From Hyphomicrobium sp. 12-62-95 (GTDB taxonomy: Bacteria > Pseudomonadota > Alphaproteobacteria > Rhizobiales > Hyphomicrobiaceae), in contig NCCZ01000017.1 in the NCBI GenBank assembly GCA_002279935.1, positions 1-64,000 on the forward strand: a DNA stretch of 64,000 nt. The letters run 5' to 3'. Shown here one piece after another: positions 8,502-16,763 of the stretch; position 1 is the stretch's first letter, and each line of letters begins with the position of its first letter. The notes below the pieces were generated by a model. The model did not search any database, had not been told where the DNA came from, and saw only the letters and a list, made by a program, of their open reading frames with translations. A program made the position numbers and the translations under genes.

Positions 8502-9796
8502 GGGTTAAGCGGACATTGTATGACTGGCTCGCGACATTCGTCGGCGCTGGGAGGCGACAGCGTACCAGATCTCTCGATGTCGTCAGCGGTCTATTGTGGC
8601 CAATACTTATCCCACTGGTCGTGCTAAACGGCGGATGCGCGACCGATTTGGGCCCTCGTGTTGCGGTGCCAGTCGGTCTTGTCGAATCCGCCGCCGTTTC
8701 CGATCTTGAGAATATTCGCTTCTGGGGCGACAGCAAACAGAAGGATTATGCGGTTCTGACCGAGCGCCGTATCGCTGCCATTCGCGAACTCTACGGCGAT
8801 AAGGCTGCGAACGTGTCGCGAGACAGTCATTTCTTGACGTTGTCGGGTGGTGGCAGTGACGGCGCATTCGGCGCTGGTTTATTGGTTGGCTGGACCGAGC
8901 GCGGCGACCGTCCGCGATTTGACTTCGTGACTGGCGTGAGCACCGGAGCAATGATGGCGCCGTTGGCATTTCTGGGCCCGAAGTACGACGCGAAGCTGAG
9001 GGAAGCCTACACCACCCTGACAGACGGTGACGTTGCGACTCCCCAAATTCTTTCCGCATTGGTCGGTGCGTCCGCGGGTCTCGCGGATACCACGCCGTTG
9101 AAAGGACTTGTCGCTAAGTACATGACGGCTGAGATGCTTGCAGAAATCGCAGCGGAACACCGCAATGGACGCGCTCTTATGATTGGCACCACAAACCTTG
9201 ATGCCCAGCGAGCGGTAATCTGGGACATCGGGGCGATTGCTGCCAGTGGATCACCATCGTCCTTGAATTTGATCAGGCAAATCATTCTTGCTTCGGCGGC
9301 AATCCCCGGAGCATTCCCGCCTGTCGAGATAGACGTGACGGCCGGAGGCCGCAGGTATCAAGAACTGAATGTAGATGGAGGTGTAACCCGACAGGTGTTC
9401 CTCTACCCTCCGGGATTTTCGCCCAAAGTCATAGATGGAGCGATCGGATGGAAGATCAGGCGGCGCCTGTTCATAATTCGAAATACGAAAGTAGACCCTG
9501 AATTCTCCGAGACCCAAGACCAGATCATCCCGATCGCGACAAGATCCATCTCCACGCTTATCAAGACCCAGGGTGTGGGCGACTTGTACCAGATCTACGT
9601 TACCGCGAAGCGTGACGGCGTAGATTACAACCTCGCCTACATTCCTCCGGATTTCGCAGTACCGGCCAAGAGTGCGTTCGACAAAACCTACATGAACGCA
9701 CTGTTTCAGCGCGGTTATGAGCTTGGCCGGGCTGGATACCCGTGGCACAAACAGCCACCGGGGCTCGATGTAAACCCGCACTCGACGCACGATTGA
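8498..9796 (+). CDS. patatin-like phospholipase, probable lipoprotein
   Basis: Up to 432 residues if the TTG at 8498 is used; the exact start is uncertain because no ATG lies near. A hydrophobic segment ends in NGGC (Cys47), a plausible lipobox. The patatin motifs are GGGSDG at 117-122, GVSTG at 146-150 (Ser148) and a DGG around residue 297, so the catalytic dyad looks intact. It would act on lipids or esters from the membrane or periplasm. It overlaps the preceding gene by four bases. It is distinct from the cytoplasmic patatin at 6433-7503: longer, exported and with low similarity. Confidence 0.8.
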   Translation: MRVKRTLYDWLATFVGAGRRQRTRSLDVVSGLLWPILIPLVVLNGGCATDLGPRVAVPVGLVESAAVSDLENIRFWGDSKQKDYAVLTERRIAAIRELYGDKAANVSRDSHFLTLSGGGSDGAFGAGLLVGWTERGDRPRFDFVTGVSTGAMMAPLAFLGPKYDAKLREAYTTLTDGDVATPQILSALVGASAGLADTTPLKGLVAKYMTAEMLAEIAAEHRNGRALMIGTTNLDAQRAVIWDIGAIAASGSPSSLNLIRQIILASAAIPGAFPPVEIDVTAGGRRYQELNVDGGVTRQVFLYPPGFSPKVIDGAIGWKIRRRLFIIRNTKVDPEFSETQDQIIPIATRSISTLIKTQGVGDLYQIYVTAKRDGVDYNLAYIPPDFAVPAKSAFDKTYMNALFQRGYELGRAGYPWHKQPPGLDVNPHSTHD

Positions 9797-9808
9797 TGGT
9801 CATACGCG

Positions 9809-9922
9809 ATGGATAGACGAATAAGGTGGTTTTTCATTGGTGCCGTCGTGACCTCGATTTTTTGGCTGGGAGTTATCAATGGCATGGGCCGTGCGTGGCT
9901 CGAACTTTTACTCAGGCTCTGA
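9809..9922 (+). CDS. 37-residue single-pass membrane peptide
   Basis: A short open frame starting 12 bases after the patatin-like lipoprotein gene. It encodes MDRRIRWFFIGAVVTSIFWL and a short tail ending in LLLRL, one hydrophobic helix with a positive N-terminus. The hairpin that follows supports this being the end of a transcript. Ribosome site weak; translation is not certain. Confidence 0.35.
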   Translation: MDRRIRWFFIGAVVTSIFWLGVINGMGRAWLELLLRL

Positions 9923-9943
9923 GCAGCCGCCTGCGACCCGTGT

Positions 9944-9961
9944 GCGGGCCTTCCGGCCCGC
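9944..9961. terminator. hairpin between convergent genes
   Basis: GCGGGCC-TTCC-GGCCCGC is a perfect 7-bp GC stem with a tetraloop, lying between the right-facing patatin operon and the left-facing pump operon. It has no T-run, so it may be a weak bidirectional terminator. Confidence 0.45.
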
Positions 9962-9999
9962 GGGCAGAAATTGTTTGAAGCCGGTGGAAATGCTTTCAA

Positions 10000-10647
10000 T
10001 TAACCGCCGAGGGCAATCGTGACAGCCACTAAGATAGCCCCAAACACTCCGACGGCAGCGCCGCAGGCCCAGTAGGGCGTCCAATTCATGTATCTTCCAA
10101 GAGCTGTACCGATCGCAAAGAGCAGGGCGACAGCGATTGCGTTGGAGGCTCTGAGAGCGACGCTGATATTTTCGATGAAGAAAAACGGCAGGGCGACTGG
10201 AAAGGTCGAGAGGAACACGAGTGTGAAGATACCGGCGGCGCCAAGCCACTCGTCTTGCGTCGGCATGAGGCGACGGCCCGGAATTGAGCTGGCCCGAACA
10301 GCACCGGCAAGCCGGTCGAGCTCGGCCTCTGTAAAAATCCTGCCGGCATCAAGCGGGATATTTTCGACGATTAACCGACGCGCTTCGGGCGGCGGGGCGC
10401 CGGCCACCTCGAGGGCAAGGGTGCGCCAACGTTCCCGTGTCACGATCTGCGCCAGAAGATACATGGCGGCGTCGACAATGCCCCAGGCAAGATTGCAGCC
10501 CAGTGCGCCAGCAAGCATGGTGTGTACGTCCGCCTCTGTTGCCAGAAGGCTGATCGTCGACGTGAAGGTCAGCGCCATGATGAGCCCGAAGATAATCTCC
10601 GAAGATCGTTCGAGCGGATCAAGAATGCTGGATTGTTTTTCCGGCAT
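10000..10647 (-). CDS. VIT1/CCC1-like membrane protein
   Basis: A 215-residue protein with two hydrophobic blocks of membrane segments, residues 18-65 and about 134-213. A cytoplasmic stretch of some 70 residues rich in Glu, Asp and Arg (PPPEARRLIVENIPLDAGRI) separates them. This layout, and IIFGLIMALTFTST in the first helix, resembles the VIT1/CCC1 iron and manganese transporter superfamily. It starts 10 bases after the RND pump gene ends and is probably the last gene of that operon. The family call is tentative and the substrate is unknown. Confidence 0.5.
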   Translation of the reverse strand: MPEKQSSILDPLERSSEIIFGLIMALTFTSTISLLATEADVHTMLAGALGCNLAWGIVDAAMYLLAQIVTRERWRTLALEVAGAPPPEARRLIVENIPLDAGRIFTEAELDRLAGAVRASSIPGRRLMPTQDEWLGAAGIFTLVFLSTFPVALPFFFIENISVALRASNAIAVALLFAIGTALGRYMNWTPYWACGAAVGVFGAILVAVTIALGG

Positions 10648-10656
10648 ATCGGCGTC

Positions 10657-13600
10657 TCACGTGGGCTGCTCGGCTGGGACGCCCGGCTGCAGAGCCCCTT
10701 GCCACGGTAAAAAGAGAATGAGGTAGAGGATCGGTACGATGACGAGGGTGAGAACTGTTCCGATGCCGAGGCCGAACATCATCACAACCGTCATGCCGCG
10801 CCAGAGTTCTCCGCCCATCAGATAAAGCGGGACGAGACCGACGATCGTCGTCAATGTCGTCATGACGATCGGACGGAATCGCGCCTGTGCGGCAATCGCC
10901 ACGGCGGACGCGAGCTTCGCGGTGGTTGCGCGCTCCTCGTCGATCCGCTCGATGAGGACGATCGCGTTATTCACGATAATGCCGGCCAAGGCCAGCAGGC
11001 CAAGCATTGCATTGAAGTCGAGCTTGGCGCCCGAGATATTCAGTCCGAAAGACGCGCCGATGAGAATGAGCGGAATGGTCAGGATGATGATGGCTGTGCG
11101 ACGAAACGAGTTGAACTGCCAGATCAGCAGAACAACGATCGCAACAAGGCAGTGGGGCATGTAGAGGAACAATGCACCATTCGCTTTCTCGCTCGCCTCA
11201 ACTTCACCGCCTGCCTTCCAGCTATAGCCCGCGGGAAGGTCTAGTTCGTCGAATCGTGGCTTCACCTGGTCAAGCAGCTGCTTGGCCGTAAGCTCGGGAT
11301 TGATGCCCGAGATAGTGATCGTGCGATCAAGATCATAGCGATGGATGATGTACGGCTTTAGTTCTCCGGCAAGCGTTGCGACTTGGAGCAGAGGGATCGG
11401 CTGCCCCTGATCGTTGGCGATCGTCACGTCGGCGAGATCGTCGAGTGTCGCGCGATCCGCCTCTTTTGCGCGCAGCACGACGGGAATGATTCGATCCCCT
11501 TCGCGATAGTCGGTCACCTGTGTCCCGTCGAAATTTGACTCGAGAGCTCGTGCGGTGGCTGCCGGCGACAGACCCGCGCGCCGCGTCCGCTCCTGATCAA
11601 TCAGAACGTCGATCTGCAGGACCGGGTTGGCCCAGTCTGTACGGAGATCCTTCGTGCCCGGTATGGAGGCGAGCAGGTCTTCTATACGCTTGCCGGTTTG
11701 ATAAAGCATGTCGATCTCGGGACCTGACAGGCGGATTTCCAGCGTGCCGGGCGGTTCTTGGCCGAGGAACAGTAATTCTGTCCATCCGCGACCTTCAGGT
11801 ATCTGTGCCGCAAGGAATTCCTCAAGCCGTGCGCGGGCGGCGGCGACGCTGCTTGCGTCGCGCGTGTTTACGACACCGAACGCAACGTGAGGTGCGGGAT
11901 CGACGGGTGCGAGGGCCAGGAAGAAGCGCGGCCCGCCGGAGCCCACGTAGAAGACGCTCGAAGCGACATCGGGGTTGGACCTTTCGTCGGCCACGAACCG
12001 TGCGAGACGCTGCGTGACGCGAAGCGTTTCGGCTTCATTCGCGCCGGCTGGTAACTCGAGACGCACCACGAATTGCGCGCGCTCCGACGGCGGGAGCAGC
12101 CCCGTCGGGACACGGCCAAGAGCTGCGACGGAGATGGCAAAGACAACGAGAGCAGCGGCAAGCACGGAATAGTTGTGCTTCAAGAACCACCCGAGCCATT
12201 GCCCATAGGAGGCGGTCAAGCGCTCCGTGATATCCGACTTCGACGTGCGTTGGCCATCCGAGGGGAGAAACCACACGCAGAGCAGCGGTGTCACCGTGCA
12301 GGATAACAGCCAACTCGCCAGAAGTGTGAGGATGATCACCTGCGCCAGCGCCCGCAGGAATTCTCCGGCCGCGTCGGGGGCCAACAGAAGCGGTAGAAAG
12401 GCCAGGATCGTCGTGAGTGACGACGTAAGGAGCGGGATCGCCAATGTTCGTGTGGCGGCCAGGGCGGCGGCCATCCGATCGGCTCCACCGTCGATGCGCT
12501 TCTTGATGTCCTCGGCAATAACGACGCCGTTATCGACGAGAAGACCGAGAGCGATAATAATGGCGGCAATCGAAATGCGATGTAACGGGATCTCCCACAG
12601 CAGCATTCCGACCAGAGCGAGGAAGATGCTGAGCGGTACGATAGTGCCGACGATTGCACCTGCTCTCAGTCCCAGAAAGAGCATCACGACGGCCAAGACC
12701 GTGAGAAGCGTTTGGCCGAGATTGCTGGTCGCTTCGGCGACCGCGCTCGCAACGATCGGCGGTTGATCGGTGACTACAGACAGGTCCATGCCCAGTGGCA
12801 ATTCTTGGCGCAGTGTTTCCAGCGCCGAGGTCGTCTCGACACCGAAGTCCTTGATCGGGACGTTCGGAAGCATGGAGAGCGCAAGAATGACGGCGGGTTG
12901 GCCGTTGAAAAGCACCGGCTGGCGCGGTGGATCGACATAGCCACGCTCGACCTTCACGATGTCTCGGACGTAGACGACGGCGCCTGAGGGCGTGCGCACC
13001 GGTACATCCCCGATGGCTTCCACGTTGCGGAAATCGCCGCTGGGCTCCAGCGAGTACCGCATGCCGTCTTCGGTGATTAGAGAACCAGCGGGAAGGATCT
13101 GGTTCTGCTCCGCGATCGCGTTCAGAACCTGCGTGCTCGACAAGCCAAGCTGTGACAGCCGGGTGCGGTCGAAGGACAGCCAGATTCGCTCGTCCTGCAC
13201 GCCGAACAGGTCGATGCGGCTGATGAGAGAGAGCGTGGAAAGCCGGTCCCGGAGCCTGCGCGCCTCGGCCCGCAGCTCGGCCATCGTGAAGTCGGCGCCT
13301 GTCAGTGCCAGTGTCGTGACGGCGACTCGGCCATAGTCGTCATTGACCAAGGGGCCGACGGCACCTGCGGGCAAGGACGGTGCTAGATCGGACATCTTGT
13401 TGCGAAGATTGTCCCAAACCGGCCGCGTATTGACCACGGTCGGAAGCAGCTCCACTTTGACGGTCGCAAGTCCCGTCTGAGCGGAAGAGCGAACGGTATC
13501 CGATTCCGGGATCTGCTTCACCGCCTCCTCGACCGGCTTGATGAGCAGTTGCTCGACGCGGCTGGCCGACATTCCGGGGAAAGCCACCGTGACGACGGCG

Positions 13601-13737
13601 GTCCGGATAACGATCTCGGGATCTTCCTGGCTGGGTTGGCGCAGATACGTATAGGTTCCGACGAAGAGGATCAGGACGATGGCGGTCAACGTCAGTCGCC
13701 AGCGTTCGATCGAAAACCGTGTCAGGGCCTCCATCAT
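10657..13737 (-). CDS. RND-family efflux pump, inner-membrane subunit
   Basis: A 1026-residue resistance-nodulation-division transporter with twelve predicted membrane helices and two large periplasmic loops. TM4 has LGLLVDNGVVIAEDI near residue 400: the first proton-relay aspartate of the HAE1 class is kept and the second position is Asn, as in a TriC-like branch. The C-terminal half repeats the pattern (LALAGIIVNNAIVLIERIDEE). It pumps substrates from the periplasm or membrane outward, driven by protons. The fusion protein is encoded immediately upstream with a three-base gap. No outer-membrane channel gene is in the operon, so one must be shared. Confidence 0.93.
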   Translation of the reverse strand: MMEALTRFSIERWRLTLTAIVLILFVGTYTYLRQPSQEDPEIVIRTAVVTVAFPGMSASRVEQLLIKPVEEAVKQIPESDTVRSSAQTGLATVKVELLPTVVNTRPVWDNLRNKMSDLAPSLPAGAVGPLVNDDYGRVAVTTLALTGADFTMAELRAEARRLRDRLSTLSLISRIDLFGVQDERIWLSFDRTRLSQLGLSSTQVLNAIAEQNQILPAGSLITEDGMRYSLEPSGDFRNVEAIGDVPVRTPSGAVVYVRDIVKVERGYVDPPRQPVLFNGQPAVILALSMLPNVPIKDFGVETTSALETLRQELPLGMDLSVVTDQPPIVASAVAEATSNLGQTLLTVLAVVMLFLGLRAGAIVGTIVPLSIFLALVGMLLWEIPLHRISIAAIIIALGLLVDNGVVIAEDIKKRIDGGADRMAAALAATRTLAIPLLTSSLTTILAFLPLLLAPDAAGEFLRALAQVIILTLLASWLLSCTVTPLLCVWFLPSDGQRTSKSDITERLTASYGQWLGWFLKHNYSVLAAALVVFAISVAALGRVPTGLLPPSERAQFVVRLELPAGANEAETLRVTQRLARFVADERSNPDVASSVFYVGSGGPRFFLALAPVDPAPHVAFGVVNTRDASSVAAARARLEEFLAAQIPEGRGWTELLFLGQEPPGTLEIRLSGPEIDMLYQTGKRIEDLLASIPGTKDLRTDWANPVLQIDVLIDQERTRRAGLSPAATARALESNFDGTQVTDYREGDRIIPVVLRAKEADRATLDDLADVTIANDQGQPIPLLQVATLAGELKPYIIHRYDLDRTITISGINPELTAKQLLDQVKPRFDELDLPAGYSWKAGGEVEASEKANGALFLYMPHCLVAIVVLLIWQFNSFRRTAIIILTIPLILIGASFGLNISGAKLDFNAMLGLLALAGIIVNNAIVLIERIDEERATTAKLASAVAIAAQARFRPIVMTTLTTIVGLVPLYLMGGELWRGMTVVMMFGLGIGTVLTLVIVPILYLILFLPWQGALQPGVPAEQPT

Positions 13738-13740
13738 TGC

Positions 13741-14889
13741 CTACTCCGGCGCTGACCAGAGGCGGGCCTTCTGCCCGTCGCGCAAAAACGCGACCCCTGC
13801 CGTCACGATGCGATCGCCGGGCTCTAGGCCATCGGTGACAAAGACGCGGTTTCCGGCCATGCCGAGGACCGGCACGTCTCGTCGCGCGACTGACTGTTTT
13901 GCCTCGTCGAACACGAAGAGCGTGGCGCGCTGGCCGACCACAGGGCCCGTCTCTGTTGTGTCGAAGCGAATGGCCGACAAGGGAACGGAGAACACCGGTC
14001 GATCGTATTTAACAGAAGAAATCGGCAGCGTCACGGTCGCGGACATGCCGCTGCGGGCCCCAGGCGTCGGATCATCGAGTCGCGCGCGAACCTTGAAGGC
14101 GTTGCCGGCTTCGGCGGTCGCGCCGATCTCGACGATGCGGCCTTTTACGATGGCGTCTTGAAGGCCGGTTATGGTGGCTGTGATCGGGTTGCCATATTGA
14201 AGCCCGGGTACGAACTGTTCCGGCACCAAGACGACCACTTCCATCGCGTCCTGACGTCCGACCTCGTAGACGGGCTGGCCAGCCGCAATTTCCTCGAAAC
14301 GTTTGGCCATCAACTTCGTGACAATGCCGTCTCGCGGCGCGACCAACGTCGTCCGGCGCAGGTTCTCTTGTGCTGTGGCAACGGCAACTTCGGCGACCTG
14401 GCGCTCGGCGCGGGCAGTGGCGAATGCCGCTTCGGCCCTGGAAAGGGCTGCCTTTGAGACGGTTCCGTTCGCGGCTAGCGTCGCCTGCCGGCGGAAGGTA
14501 TCCTCTGCGTCCTTCAGCTGAATGGTGCTCGACTGAAGTCTCGACTGCTGACCGGCAAGTTCGCGCTCGAAATCCGCAGGATCGAGACGAGCAATCTCCT
14601 GTCCTGACTTGAATTCAGAACCTTCCCGCAGCGGGACGTCGATGAGCTTACCTGAGACAGCGAAGCTCAGCTTGGTTTCTTCAGCAACAACAAGCATGCC
14701 GGAGAGGCTTCGCTCTTGGGCAGCATCCTGGGGCTTCATTTCGACGGTCTTTACCGCCGGCACCGGCGCCGCGCTCTCCATCCCTTCTTGTTGGTCGCAG
14801 CCGGTCAAAGCTGAAAGGGACAGGACACACGCGATCAACCGTTTGCTGACCCTAAGCGGTGCGCGGATGGTTGCTGTCGAATTCATCAT
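13741..14889 (-). CDS. RND membrane-fusion lipoprotein
   Basis: A 382-residue HlyD/AcrA-type periplasmic adaptor. The signal ends in the lipobox ALTGC. Then come a split biotinyl-lipoyl half (EETKLSFAVSGKLIDVPLRE), a coiled-coil hairpin, the second lipoyl half (RTTLVAPRDGIVTKL) and the beta-barrel domain. I start it at the ATG of 14889, whose ATGA overlaps the stop of the upstream channel gene; the frame continues to 15027 but that part only mirrors the channel's 3' end. It links the RND pump to an outer-membrane channel. Confidence 0.88.
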   Translation of the reverse strand: MMNSTATIRAPLRVSKRLIACVLSLSALTGCDQQEGMESAAPVPAVKTVEMKPQDAAQERSLSGMLVVAEETKLSFAVSGKLIDVPLREGSEFKSGQEIARLDPADFERELAGQQSRLQSSTIQLKDAEDTFRRQATLAANGTVSKAALSRAEAAFATARAERQVAEVAVATAQENLRRTTLVAPRDGIVTKLMAKRFEEIAAGQPVYEVGRQDAMEVVVLVPEQFVPGLQYGNPITATITGLQDAIVKGRIVEIGATAEAGNAFKVRARLDDPTPGARSGMSATVTLPISSVKYDRPVFSVPLSAIRFDTTETGPVVGQRATLFVFDEAKQSVARRDVPVLGMAGNRVFVTDGLEPGDRIVTAGVAFLRDGQKARLWSAPE

Positions 14890-15338
14890 GTCCGGGCCTC
14901 TCCCGCCCCCTGAAGCCAGGTAGATTCCAGCGTGCGCAGTTGGGCGGTCGTGGCTGCCAGAAAGGCCGTCGACCACCCGAATAGTAACAGACCGTTCGCG
15001 CTCTCGATGGCGCCCACCAGCCGCCAATCCGGCGACAGCACGACATCGCCATAGCCGACAGTGGTGAAACTAACGGTTGAAAAATAGAGCGCTGTTTCCA
15101 AGTCCGGCAGCACTCCGGCAAAGACATAGAAAGCGGCATAGAACCAGATCTGCACCGTGTGCAGCGCGATCAGACCGAATACGATAAAAAGGATAGCTGT
15201 GCCCTGCCTGAACCACGTCGTCCGTGTTGTGCGCTCCGGTCGGTTGCGCAACAGGTGCAGGATCCCTGCCAGCCCAGCATGGTGGATGATGACGGTCAGG
15301 GTCACCATAGCGGTGGCGACCAGAAGAGAGCCTATCAT
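14886..15338 (-). CDS. two-TM potassium channel
   Basis: A 150-residue membrane protein with the potassium selectivity filter TVGYGD in a pore loop (FSTVSFTTVGYGD) between hydrophobic helices; two more helices precede it. It is the first gene of the pump operon and its stop overlaps the adaptor start by four bases. There is no cytoplasmic RCK or cyclic-nucleotide domain. Coupling of a K+ conductance to an RND pump is suggested only by the gene order. Confidence 0.85.
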   Translation of the reverse strand: MIGSLLVATAMVTLTVIIHHAGLAGILHLLRNRPERTTRTTWFRQGTAILFIVFGLIALHTVQIWFYAAFYVFAGVLPDLETALYFSTVSFTTVGYGDVVLSPDWRLVGAIESANGLLLFGWSTAFLAATTAQLRTLESTWLQGAGEART

Positions 15339-15409
15339 TTAAGGTGTTGTCCCCACGACCGCTGGCCAAGCGCCGGACTGCTCCGGCCGACCGTCCCCTT
15401 TTGAACCCT

Positions 15410-15441
15410 TTGAATGTTCTTCTTTTCCGCTGGACATTCAA
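15410..15441. promoter_or_regulatory. inverted repeat in the divergent promoter region
   Basis: TTGAATGT at 15410-15417 and ACATTCAA at 15434-15441 form a perfect 8-bp inverted repeat with a 16-bp spacer, about two helical turns between centres. It lies between the channel/pump operon and the divergent winged-helix gene, a natural place for an autoregulatory operator. Confidence 0.5.
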
Positions 15442-15449
15442 CGCTTTCG

Positions 15450-15466
15450 TTGCCCATTTTGAGCAG
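15450..15466. promoter_or_regulatory. TTGCCC-class dyad, site 3 (imperfect)
   Basis: TTGCCCATTTTGAGCAG matches the perfect dyad at 16007-16023 except in the right arm. It ends 64 bases before the regulator start at 15531, the same spacing as site 1 before 7694. Confidence 0.4.
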
Positions 15467-15530
15467 AGATCTGGCCGAGCCATCTGGCTAGGATTCAGCA
15501 TCCGATGCATGTCTATAAAGACGGATCCAC

Positions 15531-15983
15531 ATGAAAACAGAAGCCGACAAGAAGATTCGCGACAATTTTGGAAAGATATGGCCGAGCCACGTCTCCAACC
15601 TGACCGAGTTCCTGATCAACGCACGCTCCGCCTTCGATGGCGACCTGGACCTTTTTCTCGTTCTTGCCGTTATCGGCGATCGAACGTTCGCATCGGGCCG
15701 CGTATCATCTTCCCTGACGTTTGACGAATTCGTTTCTGAGGACAAGGTCATCCCGGAACCGGTCGCGTTGAACGCTTATTCAACATCTCAGTTTATCAAA
15801 ATGCCCCGAGAAACGGTGAGGCGAAAGGTTCAAAACCTCGTCGATCGCGGCTGGGTAGAACGCTGCGAGGACGGCTCCTTACGTGCGACGAGGAAAGCTT
15901 CCGTCGATCTTCTACCGCTTACTGAAGCAAGCATCGCTTACCTCACTCGTATGTCGTCCCTATTTCGAGGCACACAGCCCTAG
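15531..15983 (+). CDS. winged-helix transcriptional regulator
   Basis: A 150-residue DNA-binding protein. Residues 82-110 (AYSTSQFIKMPRETVRRKVQ, then NLVDRGWVER) form a helix-turn-helix and wing like those of MarR/Crp-type domains. The N-terminal 75 residues are helical and could dimerise; no ligand site is obvious. It is divergent from the channel/adaptor/pump operon, so it is the likely local regulator. Two candidate operators lie in the shared region. Confidence 0.75.
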   Translation: MKTEADKKIRDNFGKIWPSHVSNLTEFLINARSAFDGDLDLFLVLAVIGDRTFASGRVSSSLTFDEFVSEDKVIPEPVALNAYSTSQFIKMPRETVRRKVQNLVDRGWVERCEDGSLRATRKASVDLLPLTEASIAYLTRMSSLFRGTQP

Positions 15984-16006
15984 CGGGCTGGGGCAGCGGC
16001 CCCGCG

Positions 16007-16023
16007 TTGCCCATTTCGGGCAA
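16007..16023. promoter_or_regulatory. TTGCCC-class dyad, site 2 (perfect)
   Basis: TTGCCC-ATTTC-GGGCAA, a perfect 6-5-6 dyad 85 bases before the start at 16109. It is the best copy of the element shared with 7614 and 15450. Confidence 0.5.
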
Positions 16024-16108
16024 CAACTGTATTTCCCGGCCGCAATTTTCTCGGCACAAGAGATCAAGCGTCATTATGGGCGCCGTCGAATTGGTTTATT
16101 CGGAGACA

Positions 16109-16414
16109 ATGATGAAGAAGTTGGGTGTCGGGCTTGTCGCCATCATCGTGACGACGGGGTGTCTTGCTGGTTCTCAGTTTCAGTTTGCTGGCGAAGCTGA
16201 AGCACGCTCCTACAAGAGGCACTATGGCGGGTATCATCACCGATCTTACAAGCGGTGGCGCGCGCGCCGGATTGCGCGCGGCGTTGCCGTTGGAGTTGGG
16301 GCCGCTATCGCTCTCGAATCCGCACGCAGGTACCGCTATAGTTGCAGCAATCTGGCCTATCGCTGCCGTCATGGTGCCTATTGGGCTTGTGAGCGCTTCG
16401 ACGACCGGTGTTGA
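16109..16414 (+). CDS. small basic exported protein
   Basis: A 101-residue protein starting after CGGAGA; ATG codons at 16109 and 16112 are both usable. The signal peptide contains TTGC at its hydrophobic end (possible lipoprotein) and is followed by GEAEARS, as in the gene at 8046. The mature part is very basic with many Tyr, His and Arg residues. A valine/glycine hydrophobic stretch and a C-terminus with four cysteines follow. Function unknown; the shared layout suggests the two genes form one family. Confidence 0.55.
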   Translation: MMKKLGVGLVAIIVTTGCLAGSQFQFAGEAEARSYKRHYGGYHHRSYKRWRARRIARGVAVGVGAAIALESARRYRYSCSNLAYRCRHGAYWACERFDDRC

Positions 16415-16763
16415 GCACCTCTGCCGGTTCTAACCTTCAAGCATTTTTGCCCATGTTTTCGGCGCCGTGCGGTGCTCTTGTCCTTCGCATGCGGGGCTAC
16501 CGCACACGAGCATCGTGGATCTCATCTCCTCTTCGCCCGCGTACGGGCCGTGTCAGGAATTGAGCCATTTCTGCCTTTGGCCGCAAGCAGGATTCGACAT
16601 TCCGTCCGCTCCCGCAGGACCAGCGGACAATCGCGCTCGGGGCACATCGGGGTCAGCTGGGCAGTTGCCAGGCGAGTGAAGTTTCAGGAACACAAGTGAG
16701 TTTGTAGCGTCGGATCTCAGCTCCAACCCCATCGCCGTTAGGGCAACTGGGCCTGACAGGTCC
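16415..16763. other. gene-free stretch
   Basis: Only short frames without ribosome sites. It separates the small exported gene from the convergent mTERF-like gene. I see no strong hairpin or repeat. Confidence 0.4.
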
